Notes: generated from the letters alone by a model not told the origin. Counted from the first letter of the stretch, positions 1-10,734 are shown. The stretch: 64,000 bases of DNA from Polytrichum commune (GCA_950295325.1 OX485804.1:2108001-2172000); one strand, 5' to 3'. Made by a program: numbers and translations.

Positions 1-546
1 TCACCTGCAGCAAGGCTAACTTCCTTTGTGATCGAAACACTATCCACTCAACAGTAATGTCGTATTTACTAGCATACCATCCCCTGCATAAAGAGCACTT
101 TCTCAAAAACAACAAGCTGTGTAAGTGGCATTCTGACACACAAACAAATTGATTGTCGGCTATTCATCTCCAAGTTAAATAAACATACATGATGCAAGTA
201 TAATCCGCTTTTCACAACGGGCTCTTGAAGTTGGATACGACTTCAAAGCTACTGCTTCAAGTTTATACGGACAGGAAATATCGAACTACTGAAATTCGGG
301 GGTCGGCATGCTCCAAGCATCTTGTAGAAGCCTTACTACATTACATAGCAAGGCAATGTTCAATATAACGTAATATGCATTAGCTTTTGAAAGCAAGGCG
401 GCCTCAAGATGAGATTACTTGCAACAAGACGCCAAACCACATACGGGGAAGCAATGCATACAATTCATCAATTAGATATATTACTATAATGTGTGCAATA
501 ATGATAATTTTGCTCAACTCAACCAATGAACCTACACCAAGCCGAT
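1..546. other. Intergenic DNA, no gene seen
   Basis: No ORF with protein-like composition and no repeat structure could be supported here. Base composition is mixed and only short chance ORFs occur. It lies downstream of the minus-strand uL3 gene, so it could hold the far end of that transcript or a neighbouring gene's untranslated region. Confidence 0.4.
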
Positions 547-990
547 ATTGCAGTGGACTCGCCAGTCCGGAAAAATCCATGGTAGAACAGCTTCAACCAT
601 GATAACCTGATTTAGTAGCGTCGCAAGAAATTAACGAGTCATAGAAATCGATACACTCCTAATCCAAATTCTAAAAATAGTGCGGAAGTGGAATTTGCAC
701 AAATCACAAGCGCCCACCAGGATGAGTTCAGGAAATCCTGTAGCCTGATGTGCTAAGTGCTATCTTTATTTAAGAAATTGGTGAAATGCACATGCTGCAT
801 CCACCAGAAAGATGACATGTACAAATATGAGCACCGGAACCGGTCAAGTGTTGTTATCAACCTCGAAGGCAGGTCATTACTGCCGTCGAATCGCCAGTAC
901 CAAGACTTTCATGGTAAAACTCACTCATCAACCATGATGACCTGATGTTAGTAGCAATCCAAGGTGAACAAGTCATAGATCAAAATAGAT
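547..990. repeat. Degenerate direct repeat, two units of about 105 bp
   Basis: Positions about 547-651 and 877-990 align in the same orientation. Shared words in order include TCGCCAGT, CATGGTA, CAACCATGAT, ACCTGAT, TTAGTAGC and GAGTCATAGA. The units are separated by about 225 bp. They are diverged and carry no convincing ORF, so this looks like an old local duplication downstream of the uL3 gene. Confidence 0.6.
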
Positions 991-1159
991 CCTTCAACAA
1001 GAGTGCAAAATTGATAAACATTTCGAATTCCTTAAATATAAACAGAAAAGTAGACACGATGCAGCTCTGTGCAGGCCGTAAAGCCAGGAGGAGAGGGCAT
1101 GGCAGAGGTGCACCAACACTGAAGCCAAAAGGCATCGAGTGCTTACATGATGGCACATA

Positions 1160-1320
1160 CCAGCGGCCCATAGCTTAACACAAAGTGCAAGCCCTCACGT
1201 ACCCTAGCAGCCCCTTGGAGCGCACTTGCCCACCAAAGAGCTTACCTCAGTAATCGAATCAGGAACCACGAACACATCCATTCAGTTTTTTCCTTCAGCT
1301 CCGCCCCAGTGTCTCAACAC
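1160..1320 (-). other. Probable 3' untranslated region of RPL3
   Basis: Downstream of the stop on the minus strand there is no further ORF of interest. A donor-like word, GAG followed by GTAAGC, lies at about 1243-1250 in the minus sense. That would fit a 3' UTR intron but is unproven. No canonical AATAAA could be assigned with confidence. Confidence 0.35.
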
Positions 1321-2499
1321 TTAAGCTGCCGCCTTAACTCTGCCATACACCTTAGCCTTCTCCAAGGTAGTCTGGAAGCGACCATGTCCAAACTTCGAAG
1401 ATGTATCAATAAACTTGAGCTTGATGTCCTCCAAGGCGCTTCGAGATGTCTGCTTGTACAGAGACTGACGAAGAGTAATAACTCTCTTCTTGGGTCCCAT
1501 GACACATCCCTTCAAAACCAAGTAGTCATCCTTCACGATACCGTAGTGAGCAAAACCACCCATAGGAGTGATTTCCTTCTCCGTCACATCAAACTCCGTT
1601 GAGGCAGAGAAAGAAGCCTTATCAGCAACCTTCCCAATCTTATACACCTTCTTGTTCATCTCAGTTCGGTGATGGTATCCGTTCTGTCCAGCTCTTGCAA
1701 CTGTGAAGGAAACCCTAGCCGGATGCCATGCTCCGATACATGCCACCTTACGCAACCCTCTATGGGTCTTCCTTGGCAGACGAGTAACTCCCCACCGAGT
1801 AACCACACCTTCGTATCCATGTCCCCTGGTGACTCCAATGATATCGATCATCTCATCCTTCTGGAAGACACTGTCCACAGGCACATGCTTCTCAAAAAGC
1901 TTGTAACCAAAATCAACCTTCTGCGCAATGGTACCTCCGTTAACTTGGATCTCCACCAAGTGTGCTTTCTTCTGCTTAATCCCTTTCAGCTTCCGGACCT
2001 GCGTGTGGGCCAGCACGCGAATCACAGTCGCATACTTCTTCATCCTCTCCAGATCGGATTCCACATCCTTCTTCCCCTCGTCGGTCTCATACCTCTTGGT
2101 GTACTTCGAGAACGCCTTCTTCTTCGACTTGTACCAATTCCTGTAGAACCTCCTCTTCACCTCATCGCTCAAGTGTTGTGCCCAGACGGTGTTCAGCGAA
2201 CGCAAGCCGCGAGGAGTCTTCACATACGCTACTAGACCAACTACAACCATCGGCGGAGTCTCCACGATTGTCACAGCCTCGCAGGTTTCCTTCTTGTGTA
2301 GCTTGGAACCTGGCTTCTCGACCTCGCGAACGATGTGTGTCATGCCAGCCTTGTAGCCTAGGAAGGCCGTCAGGCTGCATGGCTTCCTTGCGTCGTCGGC
2401 AGGGAAGGTCTTCACCTTTCCTCTATGACGTTTCGCCCTCTTCCTGGGCAAGAACCCCAGCGACCCATGTCGCGGATGCTCAAACTTCCGATGCGACAT
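1321..2499 (-). CDS. RPL3: 60S ribosomal protein L3 (uL3), intact and intronless
   Basis: This encodes the large-subunit protein uL3, which binds 25S rRNA near the peptidyl-transferase centre and is made in the cytosol and assembled in the nucleolus. The ORF from [16 protein letters not shown] to the TAA at 1321 is 392 residues, the usual eukaryotic length. The start is the ATG at 2499; the frame stays open upstream only to a GTG at 2574, which I reject. The hallmark segment [20 protein letters not shown] lies at residues 244-263 and holds the histidine (246) and the tryptophan-finger Trp (258) conserved in the family. The N-terminal 30 residues are very basic, as expected for rRNA binding. 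There is no frameshift or stop. The lack of introns is odd, since characterised angiosperm RPL3 genes have several; an expressed retrocopy or lineage-wide intron loss would both fit. Confidence 0.97.
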   Translation of the reverse strand: MSHRKFEHPRHGSLGFLPRKRAKRHRGKVKTFPADDARKPCSLTAFLGYKAGMTHIVREVEKPGSKLHKKETCEAVTIVETPPMVVVGLVAYVKTPRGLRSLNTVWAQHLSDEVKRRFYRNWYKSKKKAFSKYTKRYETDEGKKDVESDLERMKKYATVIRVLAHTQVRKLKGIKQKKAHLVEIQVNGGTIAQKVDFGYKLFEKHVPVDSVFQKDEMIDIIGVTRGHGYEGVVTRWGVTRLPRKTHRGLRKVACIGAWHPARVSFTVARAGQNGYHHRTEMNKKVYKIGKVADKASFSASTEFDVTEKEITPMGGFAHYGIVKDDYLVLKGCVMGPKKRVITLRQSLYKQTSRSALEDIKLKFIDTSSKFGHGRFQTTLEKAKVYGRVKAAA

Positions 2500-2700
2500 G
2501 ACGGCAGAGCTCGGCAACAGCAAATATGTGTCGAGAGAACTAGATGGTGATGGCGCTGCGAACAGAGCACACACGGAAAGAGATCTAAGGAGATTGAAAC
2601 CCTAGGGGATATGGTGTTGGTGAAACCCTAGAACCGCAGCCGCCGCTGCCGCGACAGAGGGAGAAGATGAGGGTTTGGCGTCGAGCCCTAATAGATGAAA
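2500..2700 (-). promoter_or_regulatory. RPL3 5' leader and promoter with telo-box-like motifs
   Basis: AAACCCTAG occurs twice (2597-2605 and 2623-2631, + strand letters), and related GGGTTT and CCCTAAT words lie at 2671-2695. One-base variants of AAACCCTAA (telo-box) are typical of plant ribosomal-protein promoters. The segment is GC-richer than its surroundings, has a CCGCAGCCGCCGCTGCCGCG run, and lacks an obvious TATA box, as is common for such genes. The presence of promoter motifs argues against a simple promoterless retrocopy. Confidence 0.6.
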
Positions 2701-2810
2701 CAAGATGCATCCGTTCTTTTGTTTCATCCGTTCGGCTCCTCCATCCGGTTATATCACATCATTTCCATATTTTATTGCATATGCCCCCTTCCCACTTGAC
2801 TTTAGCTAAG

Positions 2811-4567
2811 CCTAAAAGTTGGTTCTAAAAACACGGCGTTCGCACCATCGACACTATCTTGTCCCGAGCCTAGTTGGCAAATGATGTGGCATGGTTTAAA
2901 AGTGGAGGTTTTAAGGCTCAAGCACCAACCCTCCTATGAATAAAGGACTTTTAAAAGTGTCACCTCCCGCCCTTGTGATTGGCTGCTTTAAGTCTTAGCT
3001 AAGAGGACATGAGAAGCTTCATTAACAAAAAAACCGATGGTAAGATAGATGAGTACCGTAGTTTACTAGCAGGTTAGGCAACTTGCTGCCTAATATTTAA
3101 TTAAAGTTCAAAAAGTAGGTTCGGCACCTTAAAATAGTATATTCATATTTTCAGCAATTTTCTCTTTTAATTTTTAAAAATTCGGCTTACATTCATTTTT
3201 AATTTTCTATTTCAACTTATATCTTGTACATCTCTCTTGCATTGAATGACAAGTAAGATGTGAGTGAAGAGTTGTGAATGCTTTGTGCTTTATGCAAGTA
3301 GAGTGGAGTTGTGTTCAACAATGCATATGGGATATGTAAACTTTGAGGTGAAGCACCTAGTTAGACGTCATTTTTATAGCACGCATAACTTTTGCATAGA
3401 GTCTTCAAATGACATAAAATTTGTTGGAGGTGAAATATTACTTGATTTCTAAACTTTTCTTAGACCAACAAAATTCCAAAAAAGTTGATCTTCTATGCAC
3501 AAATGAGCTCCAAAAAACTGTTATGAACGCATTTTAATTTTTTGATCTTTACACGGCTGCAATGTTTTGTCCATATCTTTTGCATAAAGACTTATTTTGA
3601 CACAAAACTTGTTGGAGGTGGAAGAAGGATTGATTTCTCAACTTTTGTTAGTTGGACAAAATTCTATAAAACTTCATCTTCTATGCTCAATTGGACTCCA
3701 AAAATTTGTGTACAACACATTTGAAAAGCCTCGCCTAGAGTCTTGTACTTCTTAACCCATATTCTTTGTGGACTAATGTACGTGAGCTTGATTACAAAAG
3801 GAGCACCTTCTCTCCTTCAAAATTCACATATGCTTCCATTGTAAGTAAAACTCTAGTGAGAAGTAAAAATTTCTTACTTTTAGGCAATTTTGAAAAATAA
3901 TTAATTTTATATTCGGCAAAAAATGCCAATAATATTCCAAAATTTTAGGCATCTAATTTTGGAATTATTTTGTGCCGAACCTGCTATTAAACTACGGTAG
4001 TAAGGCATTTGGGGATGGGACAAAAACTATCTAACATTCATTGCATGGTACTAGATAAAACAATGAACATGTGTGAAAACTACTTAACTAAAACCTACTC
4101 GACAATCTCTGGAGCAAGTTCTTGGAGGTGCATTGAGATAGCTGAATGCCTCCACTATAACCAAGAGAGTTTTACTCTGTTTTTAGGAAAGACTTTGGTT
4201 ATTTGGTAGTGTCGATAGTTTAGTTTAAAAACTATGCAACATGTTCATTGTTTTATCTACCAAGTAATGACATGTTGCAATGTTTTTGAAGCAAGGCCAA
4301 TGCCTAACTACTATCTACCTTACCATCAATTTTTGTTACTGGAATTAGGCCCCCATAGCTAAAAATGAAAGCAACCAATCATAAGGGCTACATGTGACAC
4401 TTTTGAAGGTCCTACATTCTTGCCTCATATCCAGATACCGATGGGAGGGTTGGGGGCTAAGACTTGGAACATCATTTTTTAAAGCATGCCACATCTTTTA
4501 CCAACTAAGCTCAGGCTAGATAGCAATGATGGTGTGGAAGCCATGTTTTTAATATGGATTTTTAGGG
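2811..4567. mobile_element. Long-arm foldback (TIR) element, interrupted by a nested element
   Basis: The segment 2811-3053 continuing at 4000-4085 pairs, as an inverted repeat, with about 4222-4567. Landmarks read the same on the two arms: CTAAAAACA/ATTAAAAACA, TTAGTTGG..GATGTGGCATG, CCAACCCTCC, TTCAAAAGTGTCAC, GATTGG.TGCTTT, GATGGTAAG.TAGAT and AGATAAAACAATGAACATG. The arms are about 330 bp with a loop of about 135 bp. Outer ends read CCTAAAA..TTTTAGG, with a possible TAAG flank on both sides. No transposase is present, so it is non-autonomous. The left arm is split by the element at 3054-3999. Confidence 0.75.
3054..3999 (+). mobile_element. Non-autonomous TA-target DNA transposon, copy 1
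   Basis: The body CCGTAG..CTACGG lies between TA dinucleotides (3054-3055, 3998-3999). The terminal inverted repeats read CCGTAGTTTA[C/A]TAGCAGGTT, then GGCA. Subterminal GGTTCGGCAC words recur internally. The body carries an ORF of 60 codons (3542-3724) that is identical in the second copy at 16662-17512. The uninterrupted opposite arm of the surrounding foldback reads TAGTAGTTAGGC, a natural empty site with a single TA. A TA target fits the Tc1/mariner (Stowaway-like) superfamily; the family itself is unrecognised. Confidence 0.85.
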
Positions 4568-5039
4568 TAAGTGAGGTTACGCTAAAATCAAAAGGGATGG
4601 GGCATAATAGAGAAGGTGTTGCTAATGATTTTAAGATCACATCAATATGGTGCCATAATTTAGTTTTTAGGGTTTTTAAAATCTATTTAGAATCATTATA
4701 CTTTTAGATATTGTGATGAATATATGCAATTAAAATATAGTCTAAAATTTCAAGATTATATTAATAAATGATATACACTTTGATGTAAAAAATCCATAGA
4801 ATACAAATAATTTTCAATTAAAACAATTATAAATTACACATAGAGTAATGTATCAATAAAGAAACATGTTGGACCATTTAACTTTAAAATTTTATTGTAA
4901 ACAACCATCTTTTCATTTTGGAATGGGATCATCACCATTGACAAGAAAATGTCATGATGAACAAAACAATACCTAATGTAACTTCATACCACCTTCCTAT
5001 TGGATGAGTTTGCCTTCAAGACTCACTCCATAAGCCAAG
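4568..5039. other. AT-rich intergenic DNA
   Basis: A short ORF (4486-4707) has no recognisable composition. I see only AT-rich DNA without repeats up to the solo LTR. Confidence 0.4.
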
Positions 5040-5226
5040 TATAGTGTTAATATAATGGATAAACACCTAAGCAACCTAGGTTAACCGTCATCTAGCATGG
5101 AAAGTTAATCAGTATTAATTAGTTCTACGTGGGCATTAGCCACCTTAAGTAAAGTGGCGGTCGCCGGTAGGAGGCCGTGCACACAAGTCCAAGGTATCTC
5201 AACTTATGAGCAAACAATTAGTTAAG

Positions 5227-5257
5227 GGCCTTGGTCTTGGTGTAGGAGACCAAGGCC
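5227..5257. promoter_or_regulatory. Perfect palindrome 1 in LTR U3
   Basis: An 11-bp perfect stem GGCCTTGGTCT / AGACCAAGGCC encloses a 9-nt loop. It lies about 90 bp upstream of the LTR TATA box and may be a binding site for a dimeric regulator or a DNA hairpin. Confidence 0.6.
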
Positions 5258-5307
5258 GAGCTAGAATATTCCCACCGAGGTAGCTAGTCCACGGTGTAAC
5301 CAGGTGC

Positions 5308-5334
5308 CGACACTTGGACCTAGTCCAAGTGTCG
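5308..5334. promoter_or_regulatory. Perfect palindrome 2 next to the LTR TATA box
   Basis: A 12-bp perfect stem CGACACTTGGAC / GTCCAAGTGTCG has a 3-nt loop (CTA). It ends 10 bp before TATATAAAAGG, a typical place for a U3 enhancer site. Confidence 0.65.
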
Positions 5335-5448
5335 AGCCAAATTGTATATAAAAGGTAGTTCCCCCTTTATCAAGATAGTTCAAGAGTTTGAATTAGCACC
5401 GTTACTCTGTTTCATTATGCACTTGGTTTCCTCACTCTTAACATATAG

Positions 5449-6476
5449 CCTTTTAGGAAGTTAATGCCCATATAATGCATTGCCCTAGCCGCCGCTAGAA
5501 CAACGGCCATCCTATAATTCATACTCCGCAAAGAATTTCTCACAATTATCCACCTCCCACTTAACAGACCCCACGCAAATTTGACTCCTCGCAAGTCGCT
5601 CCCTCTGTCGCTCCCAGAAACTAAAAGCACCGATATAAAAAATATTCAAACTTCTTACCTCCCTCCCTAGAGTGCTCTCCATGACCGGTACAATGTTGTA
5701 CTCGAGTGCCCTATCCAATCTGGCATTTTTTTTAATTTTTGCATTAGTAAGAAATGATTTCTTATTGTAGGTGGAGAGCTGACATAAGTTTTAGATTAAA
5801 TTTTTTGATTACGTTTCCTAAATATTTTTATTAAAAAATGTTGCAAAGTAAAACATAACATTCTATTCTCCAAAATGTTTTCAATTTTATCCTACAATGT
5901 CATACTTAAGATTGTACCAAAAAATATGAATAATTTTCTCATTTTGTGCTTAATTTGATAACTATGATACATATTGTTTTTTAATTTATTTTTTTACATG
6001 TGAAGTCATATGTTTTATATAAGTCATAAAATTTTCAAAGTTTTTTGTGAGGATTTTAAATTATTATAAAAAAATTAAGAGAAAATCATGTCAAATATGA
6101 AACATTATATAAAAACATTATTTTTTTTCCAATAAGTATATATTATAATGAAATTTAAATTATTGAGACATTCTATATATGGAAAAATGCTTATGCCCCC
6201 TACAATTTCAAATTACAATAAATTTTTAATTTTGGAATTTGTAAAATTTTCAAAAAAATAGATTCTAGATTGTATTACCTCAAATGCAAATCACATTATT
6301 TTTAAGACCAAATTTGACTTTTATAAGTGAAAAATAAATTCAACATATTACAAAATACAAAACATGCAATGCCATATTTTTAGTTGGAATTTCATGAAAT
6401 TAGACAATATTTTAAATAGATTAAATTTAAACAATGAAAATCATGCTTTGAATAAATATTAATACGATACAATCTA
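5449..6476. other. Intergenic DNA with a short unassigned ORF
   Basis: Positions 5455-5720 have a more balanced base composition and overlapping minus-strand ORFs (68 and 71 codons), but I recognise no domain and no splice framework. From 5750 to 6476 the DNA is extremely AT-rich and featureless. Confidence 0.35.
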
Positions 6477-7045
6477 TTACCTTAAATGCGGTGTGTTGGT
6501 GTCACCCCCTTTATTGGCATAATTGGATAGTCCATGTCCTCTGCATGCTATAATCTTCTTTGTCCAACCTTTTCGAATAACTGCTCGGAGACGATGCAGC
6601 TCTTCTGCGCGCACCTCATGAAGCGAGTTTGTTCGTAAGTAGTTGGAGATTTGACAGTCAAACCTCCAGTCCTTTGTGAATAGCTTCATATTCATGTCAA
6701 ACTCCTGCAACACATATGATACATTCTCATAAGAAGATATCATCCATGCGATGCGCTCCACATCATACGATGTCAGCCGTAGTACAACGAACTGCATCAT
6801 GTCACTACAAGAGTTTATATAACCTATTTGACAAAAATGTGACGAAATTCTGTTAATTTGGGTGTCATATAGGGCACATTGATTCGGTCATACAATTAAC
6901 AGAGTTCTGTCAATTTCTTTGTCATCTGGGACAATTATACACGTAGGATTCCATTTACTCCGGCCCCCTTGCCATGTTGGATTCTCTTTACCTCGTCATT
7001 TACCCATGGTGATGTGGTTTAATGTCCAAGTTATACTAGTAAAAA

Positions 7046-7245
7046 AATCTTAAATTAGTAATCCACCCTCGCATTCGGGGCCTACTCACATAGGTCTAAG
7101 GGCGAAAGACCACCTCACCTAACCTAGGCTAAAGGACAAAGCCACCTACCTACCCTAGGCGAAGTCAAAGATGAGGGGTCAAGGGGATCGAACTTTGAAC
7201 CTCTTGGCTATAGTGTGAAGGCCTTAGTCACTAAGCCACCACTCA
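7046..7245 (-). repeat. tRNA-derived SINE-like sequence inside the CACTA element
   Basis: In the minus sense the head reads TGGCTTAGTGACTAAGG (box A-like, about 7219-7240), then AGGTTCAAAGTTCGATCCCC (box B-like, about 7184-7204). A roughly 130-bp body with balanced GC follows, ending near a T run. The layout matches plant tRNA-related SINEs. It does not fold as an intact tRNA, and I could not find a clear target duplication. Confidence 0.55.
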
Positions 7246-7475
7246 TTACATGATATAGGCCAAGTATGTAAGAGTTTTGTATGAAGAAGCCATAAGACTT
7301 ATAAACTTATGTATATATATTTTTTAATTAGTGAAAGTAAAAACAAGCATAGAATTAATGTATTTATTGTTTTTAATTAGAACGTATTGTATTTGTATTA
7401 AAAACAATTTACAAAAATACTCCTAAACATTATTACAATAATTATTGTAATTATTTTAACTACATTAATTACAAT

Positions 7476-7749
7476 AATTTCAGTATTTTACTGAAAATAG
7501 CAAATTTCAATATTTACTTAAATTAGCAAATTTCAGTATTTACCTAAATTAGCAAATTTCAATATTTACTTAAATTAGCAAATTTCAATATTTACTTAAA
7601 TTAGCAAATTTCAGTATTTACTTAAATTAACAAATTTCAGTATTTAGTTAAATTGGTAATTTCCCCATTTACTTAAATTGGTAATTTCAGTATTTACTCA
7701 AAAGGGTAATTTCAGTATTTACTTGCATTGGTAATTTCAGTATTTACAT
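7476..7749. repeat. AT-rich minisatellite, about 26-bp period
   Basis: About 11 tandem units follow the pattern GCAAATTTCAGTATTTACTT plus AAATTA. The 3' units change to GGTAATTTCAGTATTTACT, showing two successive variant blocks. It lies within the CACTA interior. Confidence 0.9.
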
Positions 7750-8537
7750 TAATTAATTAAATTAGTTATTATATTAATTATAGTAAATACATTATTTATA
7801 TTAATTACTTATACTAGTAATTACAATAATTAAAAATCTTTTGTAACACCTTTTGTAACACCTTTTGTTGTTAATAAATATGAGACACATGCTCAGGTGA
7901 AGGGAATAAGTTAAACGTGAAATATATAAATCTGATGACAGAAAATTGACACAAATTTTGAATAATGTCCGAATTGACAAAAACTCATAGCTTTGAGCTG
8001 ATTTTGTCACTTCGGATATTTTAGTGTCACATTTTTGTCAATTATACACCCATTTCCTTGTAGTGTGTGGGCAACATTATCATGTGTCTTCTTTGAGACA
8101 CTCCCCAATGTCGGGAGCAACTTCAGTAAAGCGCCGCGGTCCACCAAATGATGTTCAAAACAAACCCAATGACATGCAAAATTACTACAAAATTCAGAGA
8201 CATATGCAAGGAGGGTATCATTGACAATAGTTTCCCCATTACAGTTTGTCCTCTCCATTGCAGGGCATGAAGGATTAAGTTCAGATTACCAAAAACCACA
8301 AATCCCTGTAATCCGCAACAAAAAATCATTTTAGAATGTGCGCTTCATTTATATTTTACCCTAAACTCCCCTAACTCCCAATGTTCTTCTATTATTCATA
8401 TTCACAACAAAATGAGTTTCATCGATATTTTCCATTAGATTTTCTTCGAATGCACCACTCAAAAATCCCCTATGTATCACACCTAAATGAAATACAGTAT
8501 GCATTTCAATTTCATGTTTTTTTTTCTGGACTACATG

Positions 8538-9131
8538 TTAAACGCCCAGTTTGTGATAAAGAACAACATTATATACAAACATGAATTGCTGGAGCCAACT
8601 ATTGGTCAACTTTTCAATAAGCAGAACATTGTCCTCTAGATCACGAGAGAAGATTGTATAAGGTGAGGTGGGATCCAGTAAAGATGTTATAGCTAACTCG
8701 ATGAAAAGGCGTGCTGAAAACTTAACTCCAAATTTTCTTAAACGCTCAAATGCATCAAGCAATATAGGGTATAACCATTGTACCCATTCTGAGCGTTGAT
8801 GTCCACGACCTGAGGTAGCTTTTGTACGAAGTTGCTTTAGCCCTCCTGATCAGCCCCTGCTGCAAGAAATTGGTGAAGATTCGATTTCTTGCTCGCCTTT
8901 GTTGCAAAATTTGTCTCTTTATGCCCACCAACGAGAAGCACGTACAAGATTTGCACTTCTTTGTCCTCGAAAATGCTCTAAAAATTTGGTAATCGTGCGG
9001 ACGTAGAGACCACGATGTCCATGTACTGATTCATCTTGTACCATCCATGTGATTATTCGTTTTCTTGTGGCGATAGTGGAAACCTGTTGAAGATGGCTGG
9101 GAGGAGTAGCGACAACATGGACGGTTGTCAT
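8538..9131 (-). pseudogene. Decayed transposase-like ORF
   Basis: One minus-strand frame runs through 9131-8538 with in-frame stops TAA (8921-8919) and TGA (8852-8850). The first part reads RKRIITWMVQDESVHGHRGL.. RASRWWA. After the stops comes SGRGHQRSEWVQWLYPILLD, then AFERLRKFGVKFSARLFIEL, ending WLQQFMFVYNVVLYHKLGV. The arrangement (basic N-terminus, RWW, WVxWLYPxLLxxFxRL, WLQxF) resembles DNA-binding N-terminal parts of repeat-encoded transposases, but I cannot name the family. The DDE part is not seen. Confidence 0.4.
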
Positions 9132-10734
9132 AGCTGTAAAAATGACAATAATGAGATAAGATTCAAAAGTTACAACCTTGCAATAAGATTACATGTCATT
9201 GTGCCAACCATTCATGAGCTCGAATCGACATTGTTAAGTTAAAGGCAAAGATAACAAAGGTAAAATAACAAAGGCCGAACAATTTGGACCAGAATTACAC
9301 TATGGACAAATAATAAATAGAAGTTTATTTTGAACTCCAGACTAATATATTCGACCTTACCGTAGAAACATTAAAGTACAAATACAATAAAAAAAACCGA
9401 ACACTTGGTAGCAAAATTCAGCCAATTGCTTGTGAGTAACCTACAATCCAAAACCTACTGACAACTTCTATTAGAGAACCAATGCAAATCCTAATGAAAT
9501 CGTAGCACTTGTAAATTAATCCTATAGAAACTAAATCCTTGCTATGGAACTCCGGCCAGAACTGCAGTGGTTTCGATTGAACCAATCAGTCTGGCACTCG
9601 TAACCTAGAAACCAAAACTTACAAACAACATACATGGCAGAACCATTGCAACAGAGTCGCAGCAGCACTCGTATACTAAGCCCTTAGAAACAAAATTCTT
9701 CCTCTGAAATGAAATGAAATGAAACGACAATGAGCCAATCGCTCGCAGATTGCTGGAAGACTCCTACTGCAAATTCGTAGCACTAAATTCAGAACTCAAT
9801 GGCGAACATTGTCGCATTGTCGCGTTATACACAGTAACTTAGTCGAGCACTACCTATTCAATAAATTAACTAAAATGAAATAACTCACATCATTTCTTCC
9901 TTTTGCTGTCTTCTTGATCTCTGCAACGAGTTTCTTCTCCTGCACCACAAAGTTTGAAAAATCAGGTGTTGGTCTTTTGCAAACTAGAAATTATGCAACC
10001 AGATCTTTGTGCAATGAAACAATAGAGCGTAAAGACTAGTCTTCAGTGGGTAGATGAATAACAACATCAACTTACCTCTTATTGCAAGGATCCAATTTCT
10101 CTCTCAATTTCTGAACATATCCCCACCCCATGCAGAAAGCAATAAGGTCTCAGACCACAATATTGTAGAACATTATGATAAATATAATCACAAAGACCAA
10201 CATTGAGGGCAATAATCCAAAGGATACCTGATAAACAATACAAAATATAAAGGTTGATTGAAACTATGAAATGGAAAAAACTCATATTGCAGAAAATCAA
10301 CTCCCGATCACTATCTCCAGAAGAAGTGGTAGAATTAATCAATTTTATGAAACAACCAGGAAGTGTGAAAGCATTTCATCTAGGTCAATATTTCTCAACT
10401 ACTAACTGCAAATCAATCTTGTAGATTGGCACCTGAACTAGGACATGTCGAGTCTTGAAAGTAAGGTAAATCAATAGACTCGTGATAGAAACTGAAACTT
10501 CAAGCCAAACCCCTGTCTGGCAAACTCCTAGCAAAACAAAACAACTCCTCACAGCAAAACTGATCTGGAAGAGCAACCCTTAAATATTACACTAGATGCA
10601 AGGGACTAGACACCTACAACTCGCCTCTCGAGGGCCAACACTTATGTAGACCACAAGGGAAGGAGGAACTCGCCCCTAGAGGAGCAACTCACCCCTCGAG
10701 GAGCAACATCTAAGGGTTCAAAAATTATTAGTAA
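9132..10734. other. Intergenic DNA, mostly featureless
   Basis: No supportable gene. Short unassigned ORFs occur at 10079-10342 and 10385-10576. At 10628-10707 the words CGCC[C/T]CTAGAGGAGCAACTC and CACCCCTCGAGGAGCAAC form a small imperfect repeat. Confidence 0.4.

Larger units (their letters stand above)
5040..5448 (+). mobile_element. Solo LTR of an LTR retrotransposon
   Basis: The LTR is 5045-5443 (399 bp), beginning TGTTAA and ending TTAACA, a perfect 6-bp terminal inversion. It is flanked on both sides by the 5-bp target duplication TATAG (5040-5044, 5444-5448). It contains a TATA box (TATATAAAAGG, 5345-5355) in the position expected for U3. No internal retrotransposon sequence or partner LTR lies nearby, so recombination between two LTRs has probably left this solo copy. 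The superfamily cannot be told; the short length would suit Copia. Confidence 0.85.
6803..8065. mobile_element. Non-autonomous CACTA (En/Spm) transposon
   Basis: The ends are CACTACAAGAG at 6803 and, inverted, CACTACAAGGA ending at 8065. A 3-bp target duplication TGT flanks both sides (6800-6802, 8066-8068). CACTACAAG ends and 3-bp duplications are diagnostic of the superfamily. Both subterminal regions share TTGACAAAAATGTGAC and are dense in TGTCA/TGACA words, the usual transposase-binding repeats. The 1263-bp interior has no transposase; it holds a SINE-like insert and a minisatellite. It sits inside an otherwise continuous ORF. Confidence 0.92.
6477..8258 (-). pseudogene. Unrecognised ORF split by a CACTA transposon
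   Basis: The minus-strand frame entering from 8258 reads ..LLKLLPTLGSVSKKTHDNVAH up to 8066, where a CACTA element begins. On the far side the frame resumes at 6802 as MMQFVVLRLTSYDVERIAWM and runs to the stop at 6477. If the element and one copy of its TGT duplication are ignored, the two halves join in the same frame, giving at least 170 codons without a stop. The second half is rich in charged residues (VRAEELHRLRAVIRKGWTKK). I do not recognise the family. Low copy evidence and the neighbouring decayed transposase-like ORF (8538-9131) leave open that it is itself repeat-derived. The start is uncertain because 8258 is only the first Met of the open frame. Confidence 0.5.

Noticed and set aside
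1669-2235. 188-codon plus-strand ORF opposite RPL3
   Set aside because: It is the antisense shadow of a conserved ribosomal-protein gene and has no independent support.
2500-2574. Possible 25-residue N-terminal extension of uL3
   Set aside because: The in-frame upstream codon at 2574 is GTG, not ATG, and uL3 proteins start MSHRKFE; the extension is 5' leader.
7476-7749. CRISPR-like repeat array
   Set aside because: Units are directly tandem with no unique spacers and the genome is eukaryotic; it is a minisatellite.
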